From contig CALYLW010000422.1 in NCBI GenBank assembly GCA_944989445.1, positions 372,001 to 436,000 on the forward strand: a stretch of DNA of 64,000 bases, given 5' to 3'. Within the stretch, counting starts at the first letter, position 1, and every line of letters begins with the position of its first letter. Source of the stretch: Ampullaceana balthica. Taxonomy: Eukaryota > Mollusca > Gastropoda > Lymnaeidae. The position numbers and the translations under genes are program-made. The notes beneath the pieces were generated by a model, which saw only the letters and a program-made list of their open reading frames with translations, did not search any database and had not been told where the DNA came from. This document shows, in pieces, positions 1 through 12,150 of this stretch.

Positions 1-620
1 GTAGAGGGTAACATGATTAAACTAGCTGACAGGGCTGTTAGAGACTGGCTAGTTCATTACTAAGCACAACTCTGTTAACTGTGGGGAAACACCTGCACAT
101 TTAAGTGGAAGTATTCAACTTGAAATATTGAGTTGTAGGTTGAGCTAGAGACTTAATAGTTGTTTAACCAAGAATCAGGCAGTGTAGAAACTAGACTGTT
201 ATTTAAGCCAATACAACTGTTAAGTCAAGTTAAGCCAAGCCAAAAGGCACAGACATTATAGCTGAGAAAAAAAGAGATACGCTTCCTGACGACCTCATGT
301 TTTTTTGTTTTGTTTCCAGTAAGAGGGGCAGAGTTTTATAAAATGTTACCATCCAGATAGTGGCTAAGAATCATAAGTTAGTGTTACTCCATAATTAATC
401 ACCAAGCTTCCATATTTTCAAAGTGACCCTGACTGTTTCATGACATCTCAACTGTTAGTGGTTTCTAAAAGTCTGTTTTTTATTTTATAAATACTTCATT
501 TATAAGTCATATTTGTAAATTTTTATTATAAAAGGTTTCCTTCCAAGTTATCCTTGTAATACTTGTAATACATTTTTTGAATTGAAGTCTTTTGATATTA
601 TATATTTGTTTTGATTACAG

Positions 621-715
621 GCCATCATGATCAATCGAGGACTTGTCAACAACAACTTAGTGAGATGGATAGAGATCCTTTAGTGCTTACTTCAATATTG
701 TGTGTGAATGTGTGA
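621..715 (+). CDS. possible terminal coding exon of an upstream gene (partial)
   Basis: A good 3' splice site (TTTTGATTACAG) ends at 620. Read in the frame that starts with CAT at 623, the following 95 nt give about 30 residues (HHDQSRTCQQQ, then LSEMDRDPLVLTSILC) and stop at TGA 713-715. A polyadenylation-type AATAAA follows at 938. The rest of the gene would lie left of the window. The peptide looks like coding sequence (acidic, Leu-rich), but I do not recognise a family. The alternative is chance: only one short exon is visible and no neighbouring exon confirms the phase. Confidence 0.3.
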
Positions 716-937
716 GTGCTTGGCAGTAGTTGTCTGTCAATTATCATAACCGAGTCAAAACTTTTTTTCTTTATGGTTTTTAAGCTCTAACCACTGCCTT
801 TATCCATTTTCAAAGGATATGTTTAAATCTAAATTAATGCAGTTTGAGAAAGTTGTACAAAATTACTGTAAAATATGTAGGCACATTCCAACTTGTGGGC
901 AAGGTTGGATGTTTTATGTGTGCATTTATTAGGGTGT

Positions 938-943
938 AATAAA
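938..943 (+). promoter_or_regulatory. polyadenylation signal AATAAA
   Basis: AATAAA lies about 220 bp after the candidate stop codon at 715, with a second AATAAA overlapping just downstream in an A-rich run. It would suit the 3' end of the candidate terminal exon. AATAAA is common in AT-rich DNA, so this is weak evidence alone. Confidence 0.25.
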
Positions 944-3900
944 AAAAATAAATGTTTACATACAGACTTTCTGTTGATCTGTGACAAAATTCTACTATTA
1001 GTCCAACTGGGACTGTCTCAACTGATAAAGTTAAATGACAAATAAATATTTAATGCAGTCATTTTAGTTGGAGATCTGGACTATGGTTTGGTTTAGGCTT
1101 CTGGATTTAAAAATTGTTTGAAAATATAAATGACACTTATTTTTCATTTTAAGATCAATGTTATAAAGTAAGTGTTTTAGTTCTTGGGACTAAGGTTCCC
1201 TTGTACTTTGGCATGTGCCTTGTGGAAACATTGGAAGTGAAGTTAGTTTATGAAATTGTTGTGAAACAACTAATTAACAAACAAAGCTATAATCTTAAAA
1301 GTTGAGGCATTATATTGATATAATTCTTCTAAAAATATTTAATTTACTAAAATTTAAATACCCCAATGTATTGCCTATAGCTGCCTTTATTCCTAATGAG
1401 AGTCATGGTTACGTAAGAAAGAAAGAATATCGATATACTGGTACTGGCAGTGAATTATTGAGTTCAATGTACCTCTTACTGCAAACACATTATCATTCAA
1501 TCATCATCTTAAGTTAGATTTAATGGCAGTCAATGAAGCTTACAGATATTCATTAAATTTGGATTTGAAATTGTTTTAAGTCACTCAAATTTTTAAAAAT
1601 AGATATTTGAGACATTGAACAAAATCTGATTGAATGAAGTCTCATCAATGATGTATTTGTAAAATATAAACTTAGATTGTGCTAATAATTTATTTGTGGC
1701 GGAATTGTGGATCATTAAATCACCGCATCATTTTTTGAGATCCCTACCTCTTTATATTTGTAAAAATTTAAGTAAAATAATATCGATATAAGTTTTGCAC
1801 TGTGATTAATAGCTTGTGTTTGGATATACAATTTATGCAGCAACTTAATTAAAGCCAATCTGCTGGCAAGGAATGTTAAATTAACTGTTAAAAATTTATT
1901 TAACTCAAATGTATCACTTGCTCAAAATTTATCATGTAGCCCGACTGTAGAGAGAGTAGAGCATCATCACATTCACCTTTTTAAACAAACTAGCAAAGAG
2001 TTCATGACCCAGTAGATTTCAAGTCTTTTTGTGCAATCTTCAGCCTTCTTTTAGTGCCAGTAATTAGATTTAAGTTGCACTTCAACAATTTGTTTATTTT
2101 TATAACTTGACAAAACATGAATGCAAACTACTGGATAAAAACCTAATCATTATTGGAACAAGATTATTAATAACTAATATATAATTAGCTTACTAATGAA
2201 ATAAGTAGAGGAAAATTCCTATTTAGTTTTTATTAAAAATACAGATTTGTTGTTTACAAACCAATAAAAGTAATACATAGTACTTTTAAATGCATTTTTA
2301 GGTTAACAATAGCTGAAATTATACATTATGCGTTACAAAATATAACAGCATAGTTGTTAAAAATAAAGTCAAGACTGTTTTTGTTTCTGGGGGTATTTTC
2401 ATGTATTAAACATATAACTTAGTTAATTCTGTATAACTTTTTTTTTAACATAAGATGATTCACCTTTATTCTTGAAGTGCATGACCAGAAAGTTTAAGGC
2501 TGTAAATATATGAAAACATAGCTTTTGACTTGTTATCAGATTGACTTACATTTGTAGGAGATGATTACTTTATAAATATAAATTTATATAAAAGTCATTT
2601 TGATCAAGTCCCCACCTCTTACAATTGTACAATTTATTTTGCTGCATAATTAATTATTTTTTTTATATTGGAGAGAAATTCCTCAAATGTTCTTTCAGCT
2701 GTGGGTGTGTCATCAACCATAGTCATCTTAAACTGTGATTTATCTGCTCTTTCTCAATCATTCATTACCTTCAGCCAATTTTTTGTTTTAACCCTAACCA
2801 CCATACTAATAGCAGAATCTTGCTAGTTTTATTAGTTTGTTATTTTTACAAACCTAAATTACTTTTTCTAATAGGCTTTGATCACAGGGCATACATATTA
2901 CCGGATGAATTTTTTAATTTTTTTTTACATTTATACATTTATTACTCATTTAGAGAAGCTTTTATGTATTCTCTCCTTTAAAATTTCTGTTTAAGAGCGC
3001 AAATTTATTGCTTTTAAATAATTTGATCTTTAAGCCAAAAATGTCTTAGCTGGAATTTGTTTCTTAACCCTATTTTATAAAGAAGGAATCAGCATAAGTA
3101 GGTCTTGGTTTTGAAATGAATATGGTTTCCCTTTTTTAATTGGATTATTTATGTGCAAAATAAAACATAATAGTATATATTCCTCTTATGTTGCTCATTG
3201 GGAAATATTGCATTTTTATAGTATTTTTTTCTTCTTTTTAAACTTAAATATTTCTGAGACACAACTTTACAGGTTAGTTACTAATGAAATGATGATTTAA
3301 AACTTTTGTAGGACTGGGCATTCTATCCTTTTTATTTCACATTATTTTCTTATATCTTGAACTTAAAAATAATTATAACTACAATTTGATAATTTCTTTT
3401 TTAAATTTGACACAATCATGACATTTTTATAGGCTGAATCGGAGACACTTGTTTTTACCTATAAATTAGAAATTGGTCATTGTTTCAATCTTTCATGACT
3501 AAAAAGTCTCTTTATTTTACTCATGAGCCAAGGGGGCCTTGAAATTGGTTATAATTAGCTGTTATATTGAACAGTTTCCTTGTACATCTAACAAAGTTTC
3601 TCTCCTCACAGTATTACGAAATACAATGTACTTTTAGCATAAATGTATATAATCAGTTTTTTTGCTTCACAATTTCTTTTTCTAAAGGACTATAATAATC
3701 AGAAATTCCCTTAAAGCTTGTAGCTTTAAATTTTCTTTCAATAAGATACATTTTTTTGAAAGTCTTATAATTTTTCAAAATATAATAATATCAAATACAA
3801 CAATAATATATATCATAATATTTTTGTTAGAGTACTTAGACAATTCCAATTAGGTTTATACACAGCAGATAAAGGACAGTGATAAGTTTGCTCTTTCTCT

Positions 3901-6529
3901 CTGCCAGGAAGAATAAAGCAACACAAAATCTCTGTTTTTGACAAATGTTAATTTGTAGAATGGGTATCAAAACATTTGCATAATCCATTAAATTTACAAT
4001 TAATCTGCCATGTCTCATCTATTGCTTGAATTTGTATCATGGTTGACATACATTTATAGTCTACAGAAAATTCATATAAATTTGTATTTTAACAATCATA
4101 CTCATTAGAAGATTTTAAAATTCTTATTGGTACATGAATTATTATATTCAAGCTTGAGTCTACTTTTGAGATGCATTAGGTAACACTTTTAAGAAATATT
4201 TAGTCACAGCTTAGCTAGTCATTTTTTAAATCTCTTCTCAAACACCTGTTTGGGGCAAAGACCTACGAGGTTGTTTCATTGAATTTCTCATAATGCTTTG
4301 TCGGGTCAATCTAAGTGACGGGCAGTAAGGCCAGGCTAAGGATCATATCACAGATTATAACAATTTATGTTAGAGCCATGAATAATTTTATGAATGAGTT
4401 ATTGGTGTGCAGTGTTGAATTTCCCGCAAAAACTAATTTTTGCCACTTTTTGCTTTGTATGAATATATTAGTGTATGTTTTGCTGTTATATTAGCGCTTT
4501 TCTTACTTTTTTCTGAGTGAAGCTATTCATATGTTAATAATAAGTTTGAAACGCATATTATTAGTTTGATTGTTATTATTTAGACTACTATATATAACTT
4601 AAATTAGTTAATTTTGTTATTATATGCAAAACTATGAAGCATGTTGTTTGGAGTTCTCTGCTTTTTAATCTTTATAAATCAGGGTCTTTTGAGTTGTGTT
4701 CATTTAAAATGCCAACATTTAATTGATTTTCATTATTTTGTTTTATTTGTACATTAAGCAAACATTCTTTTTAATGATGAACTATTATAGCATCAGTGAA
4801 ACAAAACTAAAGTTGTGTGTGAGGTTGTTTTTTGTTTTTAAATTATGAACTGTGTATAAATTTTCTCCAGTAATAATAATGCCACTCTTATGTGACATTG
4901 GAGTTTAAGTTCTTTTGGTTAGTGCAATCAAGCAACACTTATTTAATCAGTGTTATGAAGCAAAATTTTAGTCTGAAAGTCTGAATGATATAACATACAT
5001 GCCAGCCTGTAGAATTAAAACCTGTATAAACAGTTATTTAAAAAGCATGTGCAAACACAAGGATCTTATATCTTTCAATATTGTTTTTAAATTCTTGTAT
5101 TACTACTCTGGCAAACTTATTTATTTCCTAACAGACAGAATTTCTCTTTTAAGCCTAAATAGTTTTATTTACAACTTTTTAGCTTCTAAGAATCTGAGCA
5201 AAGAATTAAGTGTTTTTTTATAAATATATCATTTCAAGGTACATGTGAAATTCTTTGTTTAATCATGTCAGTCAATGTATCATTTAAAAACATCTATAAA
5301 ATCAGACAGAGAAAAATACAAAACAATTCTCACAGCTATAAATATATTTATTACTTGAGATTGCAGGCCTTAGTTGCAAAAGTGATAAAATATTTGATTT
5401 GAAAATAAAATCCTGCGGTAAGACTGTATGATGATGTAATTTTTAAAGATAATTTTTTAAATAATAATTTTTTAACTTTTAAAGTATACCAAACTTTGGT
5501 GCTTATGGCTGACTGCCTACAGAAAGCTTCCCAATAAACATACCGCCACAGGTCATTAGTTTACGAGATTCTTTATTCAGGCTCATATAAAACAAGGTGA
5601 ATTAAATGGTCCCATTGTAGGTTTAAGCTATTTTAATTAGAATATTTTTTTTAAATTTAAGCCCCCACCATATTCTTTGGGATGTATGTTATATATATCC
5701 AATAGAGTGTACTTAATTTACACCAAAAAAACAACTATTTGGAATATGTTGAAATTAAAGGCATGTTTGGCAATAAATCTTTTTCAAAGAAATTGTCAGG
5801 AAGAGATTTACTCATGTTGAAAATTTAGTTTACATTTTCTGAATAATTCCTGTTTTTTTTACTCCTTTACTGCTTTTTAATCAAAAAGGCTAATTTTTCT
5901 AAGACACTTATGTGTCTAGGAATGACGAAACCAGATAACTGTTAACATATTTACAGTTATTGCTATTTTTTTTTCGGTTTGTTTTAAATGATCTTTTGAA
6001 AATGCATTTTTTTTTACTGCTCCTGTAAAATATTTTGCCATAAATTAAACAAATACATCAGTATAGATACTGAAATTAAAACTCATTATCTTTTGACAGC
6101 TATTTGAATTGTTACCTTCCTGTTTTTTCGAGTATGAAGTAGTTAAATAAATATTAAAATTCGTAAGATTATAAATAAAGGCATTCATTTTCAAAAATAA
6201 GCTTATTTCAGGTGTAACCTTGTAGAGATCAATATAAAAAATGTATCTTGTGAATATTGTTATGAAACTTGTGTATAAAATCAATAATTCTGATGTTTCA
6301 CTTCAATTTTTTGTGTGCTTCTGTATTAAAGTCTTTTAAAATTACAAACTAGTTCTATGTCTTCTGTCTAAAGTAATATTGTAAAATTTTCTAAGAAAAT
6401 ACAACACAAATCACCCAGTGGAAGATATATGGAAAAATATATTTTTTAAAATTTAAAAACAATGGATGAATTTGGACAAACATCATTTTAAAATTCTGGT
6501 TCAATACTAATTTAACTAAATTAAAGACA
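944..6529. other. AT-rich stretch with no recognisable gene
   Basis: This 5.6 kb of AT-rich DNA has only short open frames with no recognisable motif. I saw no tandem array, no transposon terminus and no exon pair that can be joined. It could be intergenic DNA or, less likely, a very long 3' UTR or intron. There is nothing to support a function. Confidence 0.5.
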
Positions 6530-6599
6530 TTTTGAAAACAAAAAGAAAAATTTATTTTTATCAATTTGAAGAGACTAATGTAAAAAGAAAATACCAAAG

Positions 6600-7712
6600 A
6601 AAATTAAACCCTTTAATGCACAAACTTACCAGAAATCTCCAAAATAAATTAAATGTAAATTCTAAAAAGACAACAAAAACTTATGGTCCTTTTTTAAGTC
6701 TAAACAACGGGAATAGCCTTAAAATAAAAGACTCAAACAATAAAACTTACAATGATAATGAGACCAAAATAAATATCCTCATAAATAGTTTGCATCGGCA
6801 TCTTCAGCCCCAGTTGATAAGAATGTCTAAATAATCTTAAAATAGGAAAAATAAATAATATAACTAGAAGAAAGATGCGTAAATTAACTCTTACTTAACA
6901 AAGCTTCTGTTCCAGATGAATGACCAGCTAGATTACTCAAAGCTTCTGTTCCAGATGAATGACCAGCTAGATTACTCAAAGCTTCTGTTCCAGATGAATG
7001 ACCAGCTAGATTACTCAAAGCTTCTGTTCCGGATGAATGGCCAGCTAGATTACTCAAAGCTTCTGTTCCGGATGAATGACCAGTTAGATTACTCAAAGCT
7101 TCTGTTCCGGATGAATGACCAGTTAGATTACTCAAAGCTTCTGTTCCAGATGAATGACCAGCTAGATTACTCAAAGCTTCTGTTCCAGATGAATGACCAG
7201 CTAGATTACTCAAAGCTTCTGTTCCAGATGAATGACCAGCTAGATTACTCAAAGCTTCTGTTCCAGATGAATGACCAGTTAGATTACTCAAAGAGCTTAC
7301 AATAAACTGTCTCAAATTCTTGCTGTACTTTTTCTTATTTCAAATGCCCCAGGATTGGAAACTTGCTAATGTGGAGAAAAAAAACAAACCCACACACAAT
7401 TTTTTTTCTTTTAAAAAAAGGAGATAAAACAGACCCTGGTAATTATAGAATTTGTTTCACTTCTTAGCATTTCTTGCAAATTACTAGAACATAATACATA
7501 GTCGCTTAGTATCTCCAAGACAAACATAATGCTCTGTGCCCACAACAAAACTAATTTAGGAAAAAACAGATCATGGGAAACATAATTGGCCTAATAGACA
7601 ATTTGTCAAAAGGTTTCGATAATAATCAAATAGATACAATTTTACTAGACTTCTAAAAACCACTTGATGAAGTTCACCATTCTAGATTACTCCAAAAATA
7701 TATAATATATGA
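6600..7712 (+). mobile_element. degenerate non-LTR retrotransposon (LINE) remnant
   Basis: Broken + frames match, residue for residue in patches, the better preserved LINE on the - strand at 35550-37355. Shared pieces are [10 protein letters not shown] (about 6735-6765), PARLLKEL (about 7273-7298), PQDWKLANV (about 7345-7371), GDKTDPGNYR (about 7420) and IDTILLDF (about 7633-7655). The order follows a reverse transcriptase domain from fingers towards the palm. Stops and indels are frequent, so it is dead. It is split by the 39-bp array at 6901-7290 and ends where a different repeat begins near 7717. Confidence 0.8.
6901..7290 (+). repeat. 39-bp minisatellite, exactly 10 copies, made from RT codons
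   Basis: Ten head-to-tail 39-bp units fill 390 bp. Each unit reads KASVPDE-stop-PARLL in the LINE frame, and the last copy runs straight into KEL and the rest of the RT. The related LINE at 37061-37120 (-) has a single [16 protein letters not shown] at the same place. The array is therefore an in-place expansion of 13 RT codons, not an insertion. 39 is a multiple of 3, so both strands stay open. Copy variants (CCAGAT/CCGGAT, CAGCTAG/CAGTTAG) are grouped along the array. Confidence 0.9.
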
Positions 7713-7716
7713 TTTA

Positions 7717-7830
7717 GGGATGTACAGGATTTCGGCTCCGGCAAATCCGGAATCCGTCCATTTTTACAAATCCGGCTCCGGCTGGATTTCACTTCACAAA
7801 TCTGGCTTTTTAGCAGGACTTCAAAATGGG
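7717..7830. repeat. terminus of a dispersed repeat (AGGGATGTAC end)
   Basis: The stretch starts TAGGGATGTAC and continues with repeated ATCCGGCTCCGGC motifs and GGATTTCACTTCA. The same sequence appears in reverse orientation at 11130-11191 and 11215-11346, each ending near ACATCCCTA. TAGGGATGTAC resembles hAT-type terminal inverted repeats. No 8-bp duplication joins 7717 to 11346, so I do not call one element across the whole interval. Confidence 0.5.
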
Positions 7831-8659
7831 AATACGGTACTCTACAGCCCTAGTATGATTTTATTTAAATTTTAAAAAATTCTATTGTATATATTTTGCA
7901 TAGAAACTTAAATTTTTTCAATGTCACCTTACTAATTTTGCAAATTTTTTTTTAATTTTAAAAGAAGTTTAAAATATCCAAAACAATAAACGTGTAAATG
8001 TTCTTTTATTCACAACAGTAACAGTAACAGCTTAGTTTCTTTGTTAAATGAAATAATCGTCTGTTCGCCTAAACCAGGTCTCCTGGACACACAAAATTAT
8101 GTTAACTGGCCTATTTATGAAATTTAAAAAAAAATAGCCTACGCGTCAAGAGACCTAGTGTTGAAAGAGGCGAGTTTGTTGTTCTTACGAGATTGTTTGG
8201 TGTTTCATTTTCTTCTTATTTTTTAAAAATTAAACAGGAGGGGAAATAAGACTACATGATCAGAACTACGCCATTCTTATCAAATTTATTTTAATCAATT
8301 ACTTCCCTTGTATCGGAATGGCGTTAACAGCGCGTTTCTTTATTTCACACATTTTCAAAAACTTTGAAATAATTACTACTTCTTAGTGCACCCTTCATTT
8401 AAAGTCTTTCTTTCAGCATCTTCCCAAACTCCCTAGACCCTTGTGGATGATGGATAAATCTCATGGCCTTTGTTATTTCAGACAAAAGTTCACATTATGA
8501 CAAGTCAACTAAACATAGTGACCCGAATATCTGCACGAGATATCTATTCCCTGATTTCGCCACCAACCCTACTCCCATGAGCAGTACTGAAATAGACTTG
8601 CTCTTAGAAAGCGTGTGTTATTATAGAGACGTAAATATTTACCCCAAAAAAAAACCCAC

Positions 8660-8754
8660 AAAAAAACCAACATAGATGCTGTGCAACTTTACACTAAAGT
8701 TGTTTTTGTTTTAAATTTTGCACACGGACCCAACGAACTTTAGAGGGAACATTG
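8660..8754. mobile_element. truncated hAT-like MITE end
   Basis: The right end AGAGGGAACATTG (to 8754), preceded by a GCACACGGACCCAACGAAC-like stretch, is the reverse complement of the start of the complete MITE at 58679-58843 (CAATGTTCCCTCTAAG, then GTTCGTTGG and GTCCGTGTGCAAA). No matching left end was found nearby. The 21-bp minisatellite begins at the very next base. Confidence 0.6.
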
Positions 8755-9352
8755 ACTGTAAGTCAATGTAACTACACTGTAAGTCAATGTAACTACACTG
8801 TAAGTCAATGTAACTACACTGTAAGTCAATGTAACTACACTGTAAGTCAATGTAACTACACTGTAAATCAATGTAACTACACTGTAAGTCAATGTAACTA
8901 CACTGTAAGTCAATGTAACTACACTGTAAGTCAATGTAACTACACTGTAAGTCAATGTAACTACACTGTAAGTCAATGTAACTACACTGTAAGTCAATGT
9001 AACTACACTGTAACTGTAAGTCAATGTAACTACACTGTAAGTCAATGTAACTACACTGTAAGTCAATGTAACTACACTGTAAGTCAATGTAACTACACTG
9101 TAACTGTAAGTCAATGTAACTACACTGTAAATCAATGTAACTACACTGTAAGTCAATGTAACTACACTGTAAGTCAATGTAACTACACTGTAAGTCAATG
9201 TAACTACACTGTAAGTCAATGTAACTACACTGTAAGTCAATGTAACTACACTGTAAGTCAATGTAACTACACTGTAAGTCAATGTAACTACACTGTAAGT
9301 CAATGTAACTACACTGTAAGTCAATGTAACTACACTGTTAGTCAATGTAACT
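8755..9352. repeat. 21-bp minisatellite, about 28 copies
   Basis: The unit is ACTGTAAGTCAATGTAACTAC, one base over the print limit in places, and copies are nearly identical. Two copies (near 9011 and 9100) carry an extra 6-bp ACTGTA. Both 21 and 6 are multiples of 3, so long frames stay open on both strands: TVSQCNY heptads on + and SVVTLTY heptads on -. There is no promoter or flanking exon evidence, so I treat these frames as by-products. Confidence 0.95.
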
Positions 9353-10019
9353 TAAGTTAATATTTCATTTTGCACAAACATTGACGCTGCATAATTTTAA
9401 AAATAAAAAAATTTTTTATAAATAATTTAAATAAAATTAATATTTTTAAAAATGAATTGCCAATTAGCTAACTAATATGAATGTATAATATGCGGGTTAT
9501 GAGATAAAAAAACAAAACTTAACAATATTTTACAGCTTACCAAATTTAGCGCTGTAATAGCTATATAGTACTATATACTATATACAATATATTTTTGCAT
9601 AGATGTAATATACCTTATTTAAGGGATTTTATGATTATGCATTCTTAGTTAGACTTGGACCGGAGTTAGGTTTGCAAGAGGACATTAAACTTTTCAGATA
9701 AATAATATACCACACGCATATGCACTGCACGTTTACCCTTGAATTTAAGAAAGAAAATACCTTATTTAAACATATATATTAAACACACATGAATTGGAGT
9801 TTTACCTTAAACCAGAACATAGATATGAAATACTACATGGGGCCGTCCATAAAGTACGTCACGCTCCGAGGGGGGGAGGGGTCTAAGAAAGTGTGACACT
9901 TTGTGACAAGGGGGGAGGGGGGTCAGGCCATGTGTGATGTCACACATTTAGTATTTTTAGTATTTTTTTTCTAATTTATCTATATTTTTTAGTAGAATTT
10001 GCATGGCAACCGTCCGTCC

Positions 10020-10211
10020 TCATGGGACGATGGCGTGTACTCCTGCTCCTCTGCCCCCCCCCCTGCCCATTCTCCTGGCCCTTCTCTCTTCACTCAAAGC
10101 TATGAGGGATGCTTCCGCGACATGAATGCCCTCACGCACTTTTGCCCGCCAGGAAGTGCGCTCCTCGGCAATGGTCTCCCACGTTTTATAGTCTATCTGT
10201 GCCATTGACAT
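10020..10211 (-). pseudogene. LINE ORF2 C-terminal fragment
   Basis: The - frame reads DYKTWETIAEERTSWRAKV, then REGIHVAEASL and an Arg-rich ERRARRMGRGG tail. A Trp-x-Trp spaced 'adR..WR..vr.G...fE' segment followed by a basic tail is typical of the extreme C-terminus of many animal LINE reverse transcriptases. The GC-rich base use contrasts with its surroundings. The 3' flank holds ATGGCAACCGTCCGT (+), which recurs at about 21810, probably another scrap of the same LINE tail. Confidence 0.5.
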
Positions 10212-10589
10212 GAATTTAAATAGCTTTAAAAACTAATTTTCAAAAATTTTGTGAAACATTAGAATTAGTCAAAATAGCATTGAAATGCGTATCTCCTAAA
10301 TGTGTTATTCATAATTCTGAATTGGACACACCAGGACTGATATCAAAGGATCAGGAATAGTTTGACAGTCATGTTCGCACCAGCCAATATTTCACTCAAA
10401 TTGTTATTAAATATCAGGACATGAAATGTTGCGACAAAGCACGAAGCTCATATTTTAACGTTTTACCTTAAAGATTCTTCCCTCCTCCTATCCCAATCAA
10501 CAAAACAAATGATGGATTCAAAGCTTAAGAAAGAGCAGATGCAGATTCTCATAAATTTCCATCCTTGTTTGTAGCACAAACTCTCAAAT

Positions 10590-10949
10590 TTGATGAAATT
10601 ATGCCAAGGTCAACAGGAGCTTTCAAAATACAACCATATGATTACCATCTTATTTGATCGACTTTGCAAAGTATGTCACTCATATTTTGCTTCACAAACA
10701 ATGTTGAAGAAACATACAGGACAACACAGAGCTCGGGCTCAGGAGAATGTGCCCACCCAAACTGTTCAAGAATCAACTCAGATAAAACGCATCCGTCCTT
10801 TGAGAATCACTTCTAGAAGTCCAAGAGAACCCATGACAGTTATTGCCAGAGGAGAAAATGCACATACAGAGGCTGTTGAGTGGCTAGATGAGGACGAGTT
10901 GATCTGTCTGCAATTATCCTTCCAGGAAACGATGATTGTGAAAGATTGA
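10590..10949 (+). pseudogene. fragment with a C2H2-like finger, probably transposase-derived
   Basis: A 119-codon frame contains CKVCHSYFASQTMLKKHTGQH around residues 32-53. The C-x2-C-x12-H-x3-4-H spacing suits a C2H2 zinc finger. An acidic VEWLDEDE stretch lies near residues 97-104. It sits inside the TIR element (9839-11547), and no splice sites tie it to other exons. It could be the remnant of the element's own protein or of a captured exon. I do not assign a function. Confidence 0.4.
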
Positions 10950-11129
10950 TGTCAGTCGTAACTACGGATGAACACAGATGATGTCCAGTGAATATTTTTG
11001 AATGAAATATAATTCATAGGACCATAATAAACATATTAAATATAGCACAAGAGTTGGTCACATAATTTGTCAATCTAGTCTTTTTTTAAGTCAAATTGTT
11101 TTGTTTCCTTTTTATTATGTAATTTTAAA

Positions 11130-11346
11130 AATCCGGCTCCGGCAGGATTTCACTTCATAAATCCGGCTGGCCGGTAGATCCCTAATTTATATATATATTC
11201 ATAATCATAATGGCCCTGGAAAATCCGGAATCCAACCATTTTAACAAATCTGATTCCGGCTCCAGTCGGATTTCACTTCATAAATCCGGCCCACTTCAGC
11301 TCCAGCCGGATTTCAAAATTTTGAATCCGGTGCCGGTACATCCCTA
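11130..11346. repeat. two successive reverse copies of the ACATCCCTA repeat terminus
   Basis: Two copies of the ATCCGGCTCC...TTTCACTTCA-TAAATCCGG motif end at GATCCCTAA (about 11191) and ACATCCCTAC (about 11346). Both are inverted relative to 7717-7830. They overlap the TIR transposon interior, so insertion order cannot be read simply. Confidence 0.5.
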
Positions 11347-11794
11347 CTTTTAAGTGGAAATTTTATATTTTAATACAATTGAATAGTGAAGTGTATTTTA
11401 AGTATTAAATTAAATATTTTAATTAGGTGTTAATTTAAAATATTTTGGAAAGTGTGACGTACTTTAGGGGGGGGGTCCAGAGATTTGTGACAGGGGGGGG
11501 GTCAAAAATGGTCAAAAATAGCGTGACGTACTTTATGGACGGCCCCCATACATTTTACATCTAATTTTCAGGGGATATACAAATTTAATTTTTTTAGCAT
11601 TATTCCCCTTTACAAAATGTTTGTGTACGTTTCGGTGGTGTTCTATCTTTTCTTTAAATTTACGTAGGTTTGCCAATGTCTGGTTTCAAACGGAATAATG
11701 GCTATTTGTCCAGTGAAAGAAATTACTTTTCGGGTCATTAAAAAAAATCAACATAAATATATAATATAAAAACACTTCTCAGATTCAATAAACA

Positions 11795-12150
11795 ATAATC
11801 CTCTGTATAGAAGGAGCGTAGTAAACATAAGATGAGATGATTCTGCTCAACAATCACAGCAAATGCATTTCCCATAAAAATTAAAACACTGACTGACAAC
11901 CCTAAAAAAAATGCCATTATACTATATACTATACTAATATACTATAACTATACTATATAATTTTATATTAGTATATTATATAATACCGTTGGAATGTCAA
12001 AATAGTATTACTACTATAACTATTACCTATGCCTATGACCTATATTTATTTACTACACTTGCACATCATTGAAGGATAGGAAGCTATTTAAAGAATTACC
12101 GTAGGGGCAATAATCTAGTTTTGTATAGAAGAAGCGTCTGTAACAGATAA
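11795..12150 (+). mobile_element. two short LINE 3' tails
   Basis: About 11800-11830 (CTGTATAGAAGGAGCG) and about 12100-12150 (TGTATAGAAGAAGCGTCTG then TAACAGATAA) match the 3' terminal segment of the LINE at 35550-37355, in + orientation. Each is only tens of bases long, typical of heavily 5'-truncated insertions. Confidence 0.55.

Larger units (their letters stand above)
9839..11547. mobile_element. DNA transposon with GGGGCCGTCCATAAAGTACG terminal inverted repeats
   Basis: The left end GGGGCCGTCCATAAAGTACG at 9839 is mirrored by CGTACTTTATGGACGGCCCC ending at 11547, about 25 bp of near-perfect inverted repeat. Both are followed inside by G-rich runs and GTGTGAC motifs. Related ends occur at 51047-51434 and at 53030-53195, so this is a family. 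The interior contains unrelated LINE and CCGGCTCC repeat pieces and a zinc-finger-like frame. The target duplication is unclear (AT or ATG at most), so I leave the superfamily open. Confidence 0.75.

Noticed and set aside
1302..1517. 71-codon frame as coding
   Set aside because: It begins with TTG, has no motif and lies in featureless AT-rich DNA.
8740..9360. 200-codon frames on both strands as genes
   Set aside because: Both are products of a 21-bp array. Open frames on both strands at once argue against coding.
7717..11346. One 3.6-kb hAT element bounded by the inverted TAGGGATGTAC ends
   Set aside because: No 8-bp duplication is found, and the TIR element 9839-11547 overlaps the right end instead of nesting within it.
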